NCBI GenBank assembly: GCA_900491605.1
Contig: UESW01001507.1
Coordinates: 62,001-126,000, forward strand
Reading direction: 5' to 3'
From: Calamus simplicifolius
Lineage: Eukaryota > Streptophyta > Magnoliopsida > Arecales > Arecaceae
DNA length: 64,000 bases
Of this stretch, positions 33,217-46,595 are shown piece after piece (the first letter of the stretch is position 1; each line of letters begins with the position of its first letter). The notes under the pieces are model-generated. The model saw only the letters and a list, made by a program, of their open reading frames with translations. It had not been told where the DNA came from and did not search any database. Made by a program: the position numbers and the translations under genes.

Positions 33217-35276
33217 CTTTGTTGTAGTTTGTTTTAAGATTATTACTAGAAAGATAACCCTCATTTCATCAATTATAGTGATGTTAGGAAGATAAGATAT
33301 TATTATGCACATCCTTGTAATCTGAACAAGAAAACCCTATCTATACAAAGGAGTAAAAAAATGTTCTCATCACACATATAAACCATGCCATCCCACTTAG
33401 AACTGGTGGAACAGAGCATTGGTAACTTGTAGTTTTCTATCAATTAATTCTTAATGATTAGTCTATCTCATGTCAAGTAACTTCATCCACCAAAAACAAT
33501 CCAAAACATGGCTTACCTGGTTTTCTCTTTATTTTATGTGAAACTATGTCAAATGAACATTAAAAAATGCATAAATCATTCAACTTAAGATGACCACAGA
33601 GATAAAATGCTCTCAAAATACTTCATTCAAGCTATCCGAGGGAAATGTGCACAATAGTCTTGGCACGACATCTGTGACATAAAGAGTAATGTTTTGAGCC
33701 ATCTTTTATCCTGAACATATATTAAATTAAGACTACTAAAACACAAGCAATGACCACATAAGCCTTCCCAAGCCTAGTATGAGCCAAAATAAGGTGTACA
33801 AATATAATGCAGATCAAGTTAAAGATTTATAAATCTTAACAAACTACAAACAATAGCAGATATGAAACCTGTGTAGCCATACAGACATACAAATAAGCAT
33901 AGTTACTAACATAAACAAATGTTAAGTTATAAAAAAATACCCGTAATCAAAGTTCTGTCCTTGCAAATTTCATCAGATTCCTGCATAAGCCAAATAACTG
34001 TAATTGTAGACATAAATTATTAAGATTTCTAAAAATGTGCATATCTGTATAAATGAAAACAGAGTGACATGCATAATCATGTGCATGCACTTATAATATT
34101 TCAGAAGAAGCAGATTCAAAGATAACAGAGACAGTCAAGTGGTCCAAAACGAGCAACACGAAGTATGAAAGAGACTGTCCTCTTTTCCTTTAACAGAATT
34201 CAAGTGCAACAATTGGTGCTTGACCGATGGCATCACATGAATGGCAATTGAATGGGGTCCTCTTCTTCTTTTCCGCTATTTTGCTGAATAAATACCAATC
34301 TTAACAGAGGAGACAAAAGGGAATTGCATGCTTATTCCATATTCTGTACCTGCTTTCAGATGGTACAAAGAAAGCATCGGTTAACAGTATAGGTTCGTTT
34401 TTTAAAATATGACGTTCTGCTTCTCAATGCATCAGTCAATAGAACCTTATGAACCTTAAGAACCTTTCCTATCAATAACTAATATAAAATTCCTAAGATT
34501 CCACCTCTTATGGTCCCAAACCAGAATATATGCAATTACAATGTTTTAAACTGCACAAGACAACTCATGGAATGCTGAAGTATCATAGGCCAATCACCAA
34601 GCATGACTCTTGAAGCCCCAAATAAACAAGCCTTCCACATGCAGTGCATACAAGAGATTAGTTGTTTCAAATGGTTCAAGGAACCATTAACTCAAAGATC
34701 TTAAGAAATATCAGGTGACAAACTATTACATCAGGAATTTCCCTTCTAGGAGAAAAAACATTGCTTCTCTTATAGGGATTGATGCAAGTAGAAATAGATT
34801 AGTTATGGATATAGTAATGTCACAAGTGAAATATGTAGCATGAAAAGTTTTCAGTGCAGAATTTGCATAGAAGTAGTATTGGCCTAAGAATTGACAATAA
34901 AAGTTGCAGGGTCCACACAAAACTAAAGCAAAGATAACAGTACCGCATCAGTTGCCCTGAAGATTGGATAGGGTTGAGTGTTTTGTTTAAAAGATTCCAA
35001 ATGCTTTTCAGCCTTATAAAGAGAGCCTAGAATGGCACTTCTCATCAACATGAGAAGGAATGAAATCCGAAGCTCATTCCTGAAGAGCAGGAGAGCTTTG
35101 GGAGTCGACAGAATAGAAGCAAATCAGTGTCAGGCACTAGCAGCTTCCACATAAATTCTAGCACACAAAAGGAGAGGGTAAAAGAAAAGAAAGGTAAGAA
35201 GCTACAAATAGAAAATGCTTGCATTACATGCACTTCCTTAATTATCTTCAACCTGATATCCATTCATTAGCAGGAA
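33217..35276 (+). promoter_or_regulatory. Region upstream of MYB-CC gene; 5' UTR likely inside
   Basis: No protein-coding frame is supported. CATTCATTAGCAG immediately before the start codon at 35,277 fits a splice acceptor, implying a 5' UTR intron and an upstream non-coding exon that I cannot place. A sizeable leader and promoter probably lie here. Confidence 0.45.
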
Positions 35277-37522
35277 ATGTATCATCAACATCAAGGACAG
35301 AACGAGCTATTCTCTTGTAGGGCAGCTTTTCCACCAGAAAGGAATATGTTCCTACAAGGAGGAAATGCTCCAGCAAGTTCAGGTCTAGTTCTCTCAACTG
35401 ATGCTAAGCCTCGACTGAAATGGACCCCAGAGCTCCATCAACGTTTTATAGAAGCAGTGAATCAACTAGGTGGAGCAGACAGTGAGTATATAGGAAAAGA
35501 ATACAAAAGAACAGCTGCAAAATTTGCTTCTTCAAGTAGAAAATACATTCTTCCAACCTAGTTAATTTAAAGTTTTCATTTTTCAGAGGCTACTCCAAAA
35601 ACAGTTATGAGGCTCATGGGCATTCCAGGACTGACCTTATATCACCTAAAAAGTCATCTTCAGGTACCAATAGATTTTTTTAATTTTCACTTGAAAATTT
35701 TGAACTATGAAAACTGAAAATAAAGTGATATTTTTGGTTTTCAGAAATACAGGCTTAGTAAAAATCTTCAAGCTCAAGCTAATACTGGGACTACCAAGAA
35801 TGGTAGGAGAACAGTCTTCCAAAGTTTATGTTGGACATCTCTAACTTGTGGAATAATGTAAGCATAGATTCATATCTTTCAGTTATAGGATCCATCATAT
35901 CAACTGACAGGACATCTGAAATGAGTGGATCTCTAATGGGAAATACAAACACTGACTCTCATTCAACCAAGTAAGTATACATAAAAGCGAATACTAGATT
36001 GCTGTTCTTCTAAGAAAGCTTGCACTGATTGTATGTTTCTGAATCTCAGAACCATGCAAATAAGTGAAGCACTTCAGATGCAAATTGAAGTGCAAAGACA
36101 GCTACATGAGCAACTTGAGGTGAGGACTGGTAACTAAATAGCTAATACTGTTTCCAGCGATGACAGACTAATCAACAAAATCATGCTTAGGGTGATAAAC
36201 TCTGCATTATGTAGCACCTCTACACTAATAATATGAATCAAACGAAGATTCAATTATAAGTAGCATTCAAGTGTAGGCATGGTTTTAGTGCTCAACACCA
36301 TATGAGTTGTTATAGAGTATCTACATAATGATAAAATAGCCACTTCATGACAAAAATGAGCAATCATGCTTACAGGTAGAGACCCTGCCACTCCAAGATA
36401 CATGAGAGGTGCACAGACACATAATTTTACTTCAATTTTTCATGATATAAAATGAAGAAGAAGAGGGCATTTCCAATCCTTCAACTCTTGATGAGTTTAT
36501 AAGAGAAGAGCCTCTAGCCAACGAGGCAAGAGGGATTTAGTAATTTTCATAACGTAAACTGACACGAATGAAATAACAAAAACTTTTGGTTTGTTAGTTC
36601 TGGTTGCTTCATATATTAAAAAAAAAATGTGGTGCTAATAATATATGTGGTTTCAATTTTTTAATCCACCCATAAGGTTAAAAGTTGCAATGAAGATACC
36701 CTGGACTGAAATAACAAAGTTTTGTTTTGCTGTCCTTGTTCCACCTGGTTAGTCTGTCATATCATGCCAATAGATAGAAGACAAGATTTTCTCTAAACCA
36801 AAGATTATACTGGAATCAAATAGGTGCAAAGGCATTTACAGCTCCGGATAGAGGCCCAGGGAAAATATTTACAATCAGTACTGGAGAAGGCCCAGGAGAC
36901 TCTTGGCAAGCAGAGTGTGGGTTCTGTAGGGCTGGAAGTTGCCAAAGTGCAACTCTCTGAACTGGTCACTAAAGCCTCAAATGAATGTTTTGGAACCGCA
37001 TTTCCAAGTTTAAGAGAATCTTCCAGTTCACACAACCTGCAAGGACAAGCAGTCCAATTTGTTGACTATTCAGGGGATAGTTGCTTCATTTCATGTGAAG
37101 AACTCCAAAAGGACCAAGAAACACATAATGTCTGTGTTGGATTGAGAAGTTATTCTAACAATTCACTACTATGCACACAAAAGATAGAGGAGGATTCAAC
37201 ACATGCAAAGACTCGATTTGCATGGTGCAGGAAAGTGAATGAGCATATGACTCTACCTTCATCCACTATGAAAGAATCTGAAATGTCAAACTTTCCAGTT
37301 GAGGAATCCAGCATGTTATCAAAGAGTGTCAAAGCTGAAGGAGAAAATGGAGAAGACCCTTGTCTTCCAAATGGCAAGAGATTAGCAGGCCAGCAAGAGA
37401 GTGGGAATCAGTTGAATGGATTTGCATTGCCATGTCTAACAGCTGCGCTAGATCTAAATGCCCGTGATGACAATGATCCAGGCTGCAAACAGTTTGACTT
37501 GAATGGTTTCAGCTGGAGCTGA
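35277..37522 (+). CDS. MYB-CC (GARP) transcription factor, MYR/PHL8-9-like, six exons
   Basis: A nuclear transcription factor of the PHR1-related MYB-CC family. Coding exons: 35,277-35,481, 35,587-35,663, 35,745-35,802, 35,883-35,970, 36,050-36,119 and 36,824-37,522, all with GT/AG introns, giving 398 residues. The MYB-like DNA-binding domain is at ~44-100 (KPRLKWTPELHQRF; SHLQKYRLSK). The coiled-coil dimerisation region with the LHEQLEVQ signature is at ~143-192. The C-terminus ends QFDLNGFSWS, a tail I associate with the Arabidopsis MYR1/MYR2 subgroup (flowering and gibberellin responses). Introns fall at the same places as in family members, and the last long exon holds a disordered tail. 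The GTG at 36,824 is an exon start, not a start codon. It looks intact. Exact orthology is uncertain. Confidence 0.93.
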
Positions 37523-40500
37523 GGATGTTGTGCAAACCAATTAGCAGAAATGCTTAATGAATAACATGCTCCTTTACTATCACATGTTTAGAAGTTGATA
37601 GCCAACAATAGTTTTAAGCCTTAAATAGTTAACATGATATTAAAGTTCAACTCATGATTGATTAGGACAGAGACTATCCTGCGGTATGGCATGCTAGCTA
37701 GTGTTTCTGTTGATGTTATTGTACTGGGTACGAGCAAGAATATTTCTTTGGTCTATTTTGACATGGGCAAAATGTGTAAAATATTCTAATTTAGAATCTG
37801 TAGACTTCTTCTGGAAGGCCGCGTCTGCATAGATGGAAACTGACTACTGAAGTCGTATGAAAAGTTCATACATGAAATAATTTTATACGATATTATTCTT
37901 TGCATCACCACAATCAGATTGTCAATAAAGATCCCAGCAAAACTGCATGCCAGTTGCAAAATTTGCAGTTAGTCAGGATTCATACAGGATCTTATTTACA
38001 GGATTTCTCTTTTTTTTTTTTTTTGGGTTTTGTCAGCAGCATAGATGTAAAAAGGTCCCTCTGAAGTTGTACTATTGTCATATATTCTTCCAGATGAGCT
38101 AAATTGTTTTCATAGGATTAACTAACCCATAAATAACACAGCAATAACATATCCTCTATTTCTATTAGCTAAAAGAATACTGTTACATTTGCAGAAAATT
38201 TTAATATTTGATTTGTTTTCATTGATCAAAAAATTTAACTGATCTGAAACAGAATATCGTTAATTTCCCAAATATGAAGTGAATGGAGCTTCAACAAATC
38301 GGCTCAAAGAAGGCTGAGCAATTAGAGGAAAGAACATCTCCATTAATATAACCATAGGCAGACACTTTCAGTGAGCTCTGACCCAACAAGTGCTGTTATA
38401 CTGTTAAGTCATCATGAAAGAGCAATCTTAAATAGCAAGTTTTTTAAAAGAAAAAGGGAAAAAAAGGGGGAAAAAAGCCTGATCCTTTCCATGGCAGATA
38501 AAATATACCAGTTTTATATACAGCATTCTTCACTCTTTTTGTCTTTTCATGCATGAATATTCGAAGCAGTATTATCAACACTTTCATTTCCTATCCCAAT
38601 ACCAATTTAGTGCAGCTAACTACTTCGGAATCAATTGCTTTCAGTATTACTTCCAATCAATTAATATCTGAAAACGTTTCTGATTCAAATTTATTTTCCT
38701 AACATATTCATGTTATGTAGGCAATTTCCAATTTTACATGACTGTAGATCTTTCCAAAAATTAGACAAACCACAGACCCTCATGGCAATACTGATATTCA
38801 TAATGTTTTCCCACTTGAAATTCATTTACTTTACTCTGCTTCCTTAAGCAAGCGATCCAGTTGCTTCAGTAGCCAAATACATACCAATATCTCAAAAAAT
38901 GAGGAAGACCAAGTGCCAGTAAAGACAGATCCAAAGCCCACGGTAGCAAGAGAATTATAACCCTAGCAAGAATCCAGGCAGGGAGCAGATGCATCAAGGC
39001 GAGCAAGTATAACCGCTGACTAAAACCCAAAAACACAACCTGTGTCACAGGAGGCAGCTAATACCCAAGAAAGTCTTCCAAGAGAATGGAGGTAAATATA
39101 TATACAAGAGTTTCCTCCATGAGGACCTCTAAGTAGACAAATAAAGAGAAACAGGAACAGAACCCATATAGCTTACCATGGAGTTCTCCCAGTTTCAAGC
39201 AACTACCTACTAATGAAGAGGAGCTGAGAAGTCTTGCCACTACTCTAGCCAAAGATGATAATATAGTGGCATGAATAAATTGATGAAAGAGGCTGATTCA
39301 AGTATCTAACATGTCTCATTTACCTGTACAGTTGCATAACCCTGTAGCATTGGTGACACATGCCAACCTCCACTCCACAACAAGTCAACAATACTTCAAT
39401 TAGGAAACCTATAAAAATTAATATTTCTGCTTCAAGCTTCTGAGCTTCCTGTAGTAGTTCCAGGCATATCATTTCACCAAACTATATTCCATATCTACTC
39501 CCACTGGGACTGATTGAATATTTAGATTTGTTTTAACCTTAAGAAGCAAAAGGCACTAATCTGAAACAAAAAAGAGCTTTAGAAGCATATGAAATGAGAC
39601 AATGTTTTCATATATTCAGTTATTATTAAGTCAAACTTATGGAGTTATGACAGTACCTATATTGATCATGAATAAATGCCACCATATCGTAGTTCATGAC
39701 AACAGAAGTGGAAAAGAGACTCCTGTGGGTGTGAATAATGAGAGGCATCAACTGGACTTGACAGCCAAAATAGTCAAACCAGGCACCTATGGAAAAGGAA
39801 AGATGTGCTCTAGATAGGGGATGCCAGTGGAACCTCTCCAGTTTCATTAAGAATCAAACTATCTAAAGGAAAATATAATTTTAATAGACTAAGCAAATAC
39901 AATTTAATAGACTTCCATCTTCTCCTCCACCAAAAAAAACATAAAGAAAATACATTGATAATTACAATACTGCCATTATAAAAAAGGGCATGCAGCTTGG
40001 AAGCTTTACAATGGACATAGTGATGAAAATTTCTAGTCCAAAAAATAAGGATGCATTTTGAAACACATCTTGTGATACACGAATAGATACAAATTGTAAA
40101 CATCACTAGTAGAAACATACGAAAGATACAATTATCTTTTATAGTTTTGATGCACAGACAGAAAAACGAAGATGAATATGGATATATATCTTGAACTTAT
40201 GATGCATGGTTTTAAGTACCAAACAGTACCAGCTAAGACACAGTATTCCATACAAATTCAGCATGATATTGGTATAATATAGGGGCTTGATACGCACCTG
40301 TATTGACGCATGGTGCAGGTGTTGCATCTATTTCAACAGTTCATCATGTGTCAATATAGGAGCACACTGTACCTTACCAACTTGTACTGGTATGGTGTTG
40401 ATACAAGACTTGAAACATTGATGGGAAACACGATGAATATAAATTTTAACACTATTACTAGTAGAAGGGTACAAATGATACAACCATCTTTCCATGATGG

Positions 40501-43500
40501 ATGACAAACAAAATCTTTTAAATAACAACTAAAGATCATGTGATGCAATTTTTTGACAGTCAATAATACTTTGCTGGGAAAAAATTAGCTATGCAAGCAG
40601 ATAAAACTTAGAATATGTAATTTCTCGATGGCAAATGCACAAAACTTATACCAATCATCACTAAATATGAGACAAGTACTCAAACAGTATCTTGAATTGC
40701 AATTCCAGAGAACCTAACAGGAGAAAAAAGAAAGAAAAGACATTGCTCAGACATCAACAAATGCATCTGAATATTCCAGTCAGAATTCAAACTCAGATTG
40801 ATGCTTCGGCCCCAAAACCAGAGTCTAGATTTGACTGTTGAATTAAGAAACTGAAAAAGAGACTACCAAGTCTTTTTCTTTTTTCTTATCTGACACAGAT
40901 GCTGCTTTTGTTGTCAGCAGTAGAACCCATATGATAAATTGGTTCCTTAAATGCCTTTAAACATGGTTTTGTCAAGATCCTAAAGAAGTAAAATTGTTAA
41001 TTTTGATGCTAATATTTTGTTTTTTTAAAACATTCTCTATACCATGATAGCAAGTTTCATTTCATTAAAAAAAAAAAAAAAAACATTGCTAGTGTTGGGA
41101 ACCCAAAATAATAATATGAAAATAAGCCAAATTCCAAGTCCCTTTGCTTCTTCACCAGGTAAAAATTTAGATTTATTGAAACCATATAGCAATGAGCCAA
41201 GATCCAAAATATGATAAACTCTTAGCCTCGCACAAAAGAGGAGTATCAACTCTAGAGCTTTTAAGTTAATCACTAACAACCACTCTGAAAAAGTTTGAAG
41301 ACTGAAGAAAATGCCAACAAAATGAAGTTCACATGAGGATGCATTCTGATCCCAACATTTATTTAGTGTTGCACAAACAACTCAAGGGATGAGAAACCTG
41401 ACTAGGAACATGTATAGTCATGAAATATATACTTCCATAAATTCATGATGAGGGCTTGTGACCAACAATAGTAATGTGAGTTGTCTGTGCATCCCTCCTG
41501 CAGGTAAAATCATTTACATCACAAGCCACCTCCAAGTACAACAGCATAGTGATCAAGTCAATCCACCACATCCTCTATTCTGGTAAGACAACACAAACAA
41601 GCCAATGACCTGTTCAGATGACTCCTTGTAAATGGCTCGAGGCTCAACATTTTTGGTTAAAAAATAATAACATATTTTGCTCTAAAATATATTGCCATGT
41701 GTTTGTATCCATCTAAGGTATTCTGGAACCACTCAGATTGACCATTAAAAACAAAAGAACCTTTTTTTATGTTTAGGTTACTGTTCTCTTCATCTCTGAT
41801 TTTGCGAAAGAAGTTCAAATGCATAATGGTCAAATAATGGAAATAAGTTTCAAATAGTCCTCAACAATAGTATACTTCAAGTCCAAGAGTCATGATAGCT
41901 TATGCCTTGCACATCTGAAGTTGAAATACCATAAAATATATTGAGAAAAAGTTCCACAGATATTTTGCTATTCTTTCAAGAATTTACTTATCCACAATCA
42001 AAGGCAACAGTGTGATCCCGTTTTTTTTTTTCCCCCTGAAAAGCTAAGTGATAGCAAACGACTCAAATTCATGTGGCCTTGCTCTCCAAAACAGCCAAAA
42101 GGCCCAAAACAAATGTCACCATAACCAGGCCTTGCAGGCCACCCCCTAAACATTCGTTCAAAGAGAAGATTGTTACTGTCTATAAGATTGTATTGTCTAG
42201 AGCTATTAGAAACTGCATGAAGTGAGAATGCGACAGCAATAAGAAAACAGTGCATTTTTAAAAGTCCTTGATGATGAAATACAAAAAGAAAATGAAATAA
42301 ATTTTATTTTCTATAAAAAAGATATACTTTTATAAAAAAAAAATGCATGTGCCCTGAAGCTGGTATGAAATGTTCTTTACTGGCTCAAATTTTTATAGTT
42401 AACTTTTTCACATAATTAAGTTAAGATGAAGATGGTACAAACTCATTATTAAAAAAATGCTGAAGGGCCTAAAACAATTTTTATTTGATGTGTAAATAAA
42501 AAGAGATATTTGCTACTTCTTAGTTTACTGTTTTTAATGAGGAGCCAACCGATATTCTCCATGCTCTACTTCAATTTTAATTGCCAATTTCTTGTCAAAT
42601 GTTCTTGCCAATAATTATTTTACTTTTCAGTTTCAAGTAGAACCTATTTTTAGGCATGACTCTTGGTGGACTTTTGCAGTTTTTTTTTTCCAAGTGGTTA
42701 TTCCATTGATCACTATGCTGTTAATCTTAAGCAAGTAGATTTACAACACTATTGGAAGCAAAGCTGCAGGCAATAATTGATGCCTAAAAGGACCGACCAT
42801 GCAGGATGATAAACATGAATTTGAAGCACTGCCTTTCTGGAAACAATGCATGTTCACCCTCTCTACCAGCTAGTCCACGCATCTTAAAAGTGAGCTGTTC
42901 ATGGAAGCCATGCATGAGACAAAATTAAAAGGAAAATCATTTTAAATAATTTCATAGTAGAATGGAATTTTAAGCGACCCAAGAATGCTCCAACATCACT
43001 ATATTCAAGAGTCGGCACAGCCTTGTACTGATAAACATAAGTGAGAAGAGACAGTGAACTAAAGAATATGTTCTTTTGATAAGCACGTAATAACAAAAGG
43101 AAAGAAGTTAGAAAAACACTGCAAAGGTCTTGCTCCACATCAGGAATGGACAAAAATATACTACATCAGAGTGCCGATAATTCAAATCAGCAAGCAAGGC
43201 TGTTTATTATCCAAAAGACAGCAAAAGGCTTGCAAAAGTTAAGAGATTGCCACATCCCAAAAGGTTGCTTATTATTCAAAAAGGAAGCACTGAGAAATAC
43301 AGGCCACCATAAGTTTAAAAGCTGGTACTAAATGTAAGTAATTAGGGAGAAGAAGATCCATGACATAAAAGGAGTTCATCCTAACTTCTCATGAACTAAT
43401 CAGTGGCTAATGACAGCAATGCTAACTCAAAAATATTATCTAAAACTTTGTAACATTAGAATTAAGATAACACCAGTCAAGAACATTAAAAGAGTTTATC

Positions 43501-43655
43501 ATGATTCCATATTACATGTGCTGGCCCTCTGAGTATACCAAATGCACTTATTTGACGGAGGAGGAACATGGATTAAGCTACCAAATGATAGTCGGGTATT
43601 TCTACTTTATTCCTATAAGAAACATAATAACTAGCCACAGAGGAGGTGTATATGT
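37523..43655. other. 6.1-kb intergenic region, no gene seen
   Basis: Apart from the 3' UTR of the MYB-CC gene at its left end and of the L34e-like gene at its right end, I see only short frames without domains, A- and T-runs and no clear transposon. The sequence looks low-copy. Long introns of an unrecognised non-coding transcript are possible. Confidence 0.4.
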
Positions 43656-44327
43656 CTACTTCTTGATCCTACGTACTCTCTTCGGCCCCCAGACTTCCAT
43701 TCTACCTGCAGGACATCCACACGGGGATCGAAAGGTGAGAACAGTCCGGCCATTCAGTGGCGCCATCTTCTTGAGCTCAGCTTCAAGTTCTTTGTGGTCC
43801 TCCCCTAGTTCCAGGGGGTGAGTCCCAAACACATCCTTCGGCACCGGCGGCAGGCACTTCACGCACTCCTCCGACTCAAGCTGGATATCGAATTCAACCG
43901 CCTTACGCAGACCTTTGCAATAAGGATTGCCGCACTTCCTAGCCTGGTGGCTGATGAACTCCCACGCAGCAATCCCGGCAACGAACATTAGAACGAATCC
44001 AGCGGCATAAGCAACAGGGGCTTGGTAAGGAACATCCCCCATGAGGTCCATAGCCACGGGGAGAAGCTCCGCAGCCTCATGGAAGATGAACTTGAGGTAC
44101 GGGGCCGTCAGAACACCAAGCGCCCCGAGCACCAGAAGCAGCATCACGATGTCGATGGCGGCGAAGGGGGAGTGCTCGCAGAAGGGATGGGACAGAGGAT
44201 TCAAGGACTTGCTCCTCCGGTTACGGGAGTGGCTGCTGCGGTGCTCCGACGAGGCCTGGGAGTTGGCCATGTTGCGGTGCTGCTCGAAAGCTCTGCAGAA
44301 CTCGATCAAGCTACGGCAATCAGCCAT
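43656..44327 (-). CDS. L34e-superfamily membrane protein (At5g19025-like)
   Basis: A plant-specific protein annotated in Arabidopsis as ribosomal protein L34e superfamily, although it is not a ribosomal protein. 223 residues, single exon. I take MADCRSLIEF at 44,327 as the start rather than the in-frame Met 7 codons upstream, because family members begin there. A Ser/Arg-rich N-terminal segment (~22-43) precedes two predicted membrane helices (~56-76, IDIVMLLLVLGALGVLTAP; ~104-123, VAYAAGFVLMFVAGIAAWEF). A cysteine-rich C-terminal part follows, with Cys at 132, 137, 155, 158, 203 and 205 (KCGNPYCKG, EECVKC, SPCGCPAGRM) that could bind zinc, and a basic end (KRVRRIKK). The frame is intact. The biochemical role is unknown. 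Confidence 0.9.
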   Translation of the reverse strand: MADCRSLIEFCRAFEQHRNMANSQASSEHRSSHSRNRRSKSLNPLSHPFCEHSPFAAIDIVMLLLVLGALGVLTAPYLKFIFHEAAELLPVAMDLMGDVPYQAPVAYAAGFVLMFVAGIAAWEFISHQARKCGNPYCKGLRKAVEFDIQLESEECVKCLPPVPKDVFGTHPLELGEDHKELEAELKKMAPLNGRTVLTFRSPCGCPAGRMEVWGPKRVRRIKK

Positions 44328-45000
44328 TGCTAAATCCCAACAGATCAAATCCAGCTAAAATTTCAGATGAAACCCGCCAATCCAAGAAAAGTCAAAAGAT
44401 CGCAACGTTACAGATCGATCGCTGATCTTTTAATCGGAAATTGAGATGAGAGCTGGACGGGTCGAAATCGGAAGGATCGGGAGAAAACCTGACGATTTGG
44501 ATACCAACGCGAATAGAATCCAAATCCACCGATCTCAGGAGCTGAAAATCCCAATCCAGATCGGGACAAAGAAATCCAATGCGATCCGAACTACGATCGA
44601 GATCCCTCGTGCGCGCTCCCACCTGGGGATTTGGTTTATGATCGAACCTAGTGACGGGAGGTGTAATCCGATCAAGAGCGCGGGATTTCCGATCGGGGCC
44701 CCCGAGAAATCAATCACGGATCGAAAAATTCTCGATTCCGACGCCTCCGAGACCGATCCGATGGGCCTCTGATCCAAGAATTGGAAGAGGGAGGGCTTCT
44801 TTAGTCTCAAGTGCCGCGAGCGCCGGCGGAGGCGCGCTGAAGCCAGAAGCGTGGATTTCGGATCGGAGAAACCAATGGAAGTCGGAAAGCGAAATTTTAT
44901 ACTGAACCTCGGTAACGTACAGATGGATGGTCCGATGGGATCGGCCAGGATCCCAACCGACGACTGATTCGGTTTTTGTTATAATATTACGAGATTGCCC
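44328..45000 (-). promoter_or_regulatory. 5' UTR and promoter side of the L34e-like gene
   Basis: GC-richer than the surroundings with many GATC/CGGATC words. Several overlapping frames (for example 44,446-44,772) are by-products of this composition. A TATAATA-like run at ~44,980 (+ strand GTTATAATATTACG) could be the core promoter. Confidence 0.45.
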
Positions 45001-45946
45001 CCCACACACAGGGGCTGGAAAATGTTCTTGCCAAGTGGAAGTAAGTGGGTAGATAAAAAACCACTACTCACACTGCTCTACTTTGTTAAGTGATGTTAAA
45101 TTAGGAATGCTTGAATTAGTCTATGGGAAGGTGTAGTAGTCCAATTGAGCCCAGCCTAACCTAATTTATTCCCAATGTGATTAATTTGAGTAAAGGTTAT
45201 ATTTGGTTGCTATGAGAATTGTTAGCTACAATTTGCTGATATAGTTATAAGATCTAACTTGAATTTAACATAGATCCCATAACATGACATTAGTTTCTAG
45301 TAGTTTTAATGTATATATAAATGGATATGGCTATCTATATTATAAATTTGAGCTTTAGTAACAATTAAGTGCATGAAATACATATTTATTATGAGAGAGA
45401 AGAGAAATTAAGTAATAAATTGTAATTTATTTAGGAGTCGAATTAAAAATTTTATTTAAAGATTGAATCATAAAAAAAGAATTAAATTATCATTTATATG
45501 TTTCTTATAACATTTTCATCAACATAGAATATGAATCTAGTTTTAAAATTATCAGATTTATATGTAGTATAATATAGAAGATTCACAAATAACTATCATT
45601 TATACAAATAAATATTAAATTAACCAAGAGATGAATTAAATTAAGAGCATTTTGGGATTTGAAAAGTTAGAGAACCATTTATAGATAATGATAATAATTA
45701 CAAGCATGGGCTACCCATCTTGAATGGTGCTTACATTTAAAATCTATAAATCATATAATATTGTATAATGGAAACACCAGAAGAGGGGAAGATTCCTTGT
45801 GTGCATCCCAAGTGGTCATGCTAAATCCTAATACATCCATCTGAATAAGATATGGAAGGCATGTTGGAATTGGTTGCGCTGGGATATGTAAGAACTCCTG
45901 AGAGGCAGGTTATGCAAATTGTCATCTTAGATATGCTATCAATAGT
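45001..45946. other. AT-rich intergenic, nothing supported
   Basis: No frame or repeat of note. Confidence 0.5.
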
Positions 45947-45955
45947 TGTTTAGTT

Positions 45956-46586
45956 AGGAAGGTTCGTTCATTGCCTGTGGACTGTTCTCGTATTGGTCTT
46001 ATCGTTCTGTATCTGAGAATTCCTGCTGCCTCGGTAGCGAACCAGCATACATTTTATCTTCTGGGAGCTCCCCTTCAGGATTCGTCAAAATCAACTTTGA
46101 TGAAAGTATCCGTGCTAGAACTGCTGGGTCTGCTTTCGTCATCCGTGATCCTCATGGTAAATTGCTGGGAGTTGAGGCTTTGGTTCTCTTGACTCCTCTG
46201 TCCCTATGTCGAGCTTTATGCGGCTTGATGGGCATTTCTTATGCTGTTCGGACTTTCATGCCTAGAGAATTTTGATTGAGGGAGATTCCATGACATTCAT
46301 CTTTTGGCTGCAGAAGAAGAGAGGCCATTCTGACCCACTAATCCGATTCTCTCGGATATTTGGTCTTTGCTGCGGGAGGTTGACTGTGCCCAGATACGAC
46401 TTATCGTGAAGCCAATTCGGCAGCGGACTGGATAGCTTCTTCTGTGGCCCAGCATACTGATTCGTGATCTGAGCCGGGCAACCCCTGTCCTTCTTATTAT
46501 AGTAAATTATGTATTCGGATCTTTTTGGACTGACTCACTAGACTTGTGTGATCGTCCGCTTGTACAAAAAAAAAAAAAAAAAAAAA
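45956..46586 (+). mobile_element. 5'-truncated L1-type LINE with poly(A) and 9-bp TSD
   Basis: The insert carries the plant LINE C-terminal RNase H-like region (GFVKINFDESIRARTAGSAF, VIRDPHGKLLGVEA, REANSAADWIASSVAQH) with frame breaks. It ends in a 21-bp A-run (46,566-46,586). TGTTTAGTT occurs immediately before (45,947-45,955) and immediately after (46,587-46,595), a perfect 9-bp target duplication. Confidence 0.88.
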
Positions 46587-46595
46587 TGTTTAGTT

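Noticed and set aside
44446..44905. Overlapping Arg/Pro/Ile-rich frames beside the L34e-like gene
   Set aside because: They arise from the GATC/CGGATC-rich 5' UTR and promoter and show no domain.
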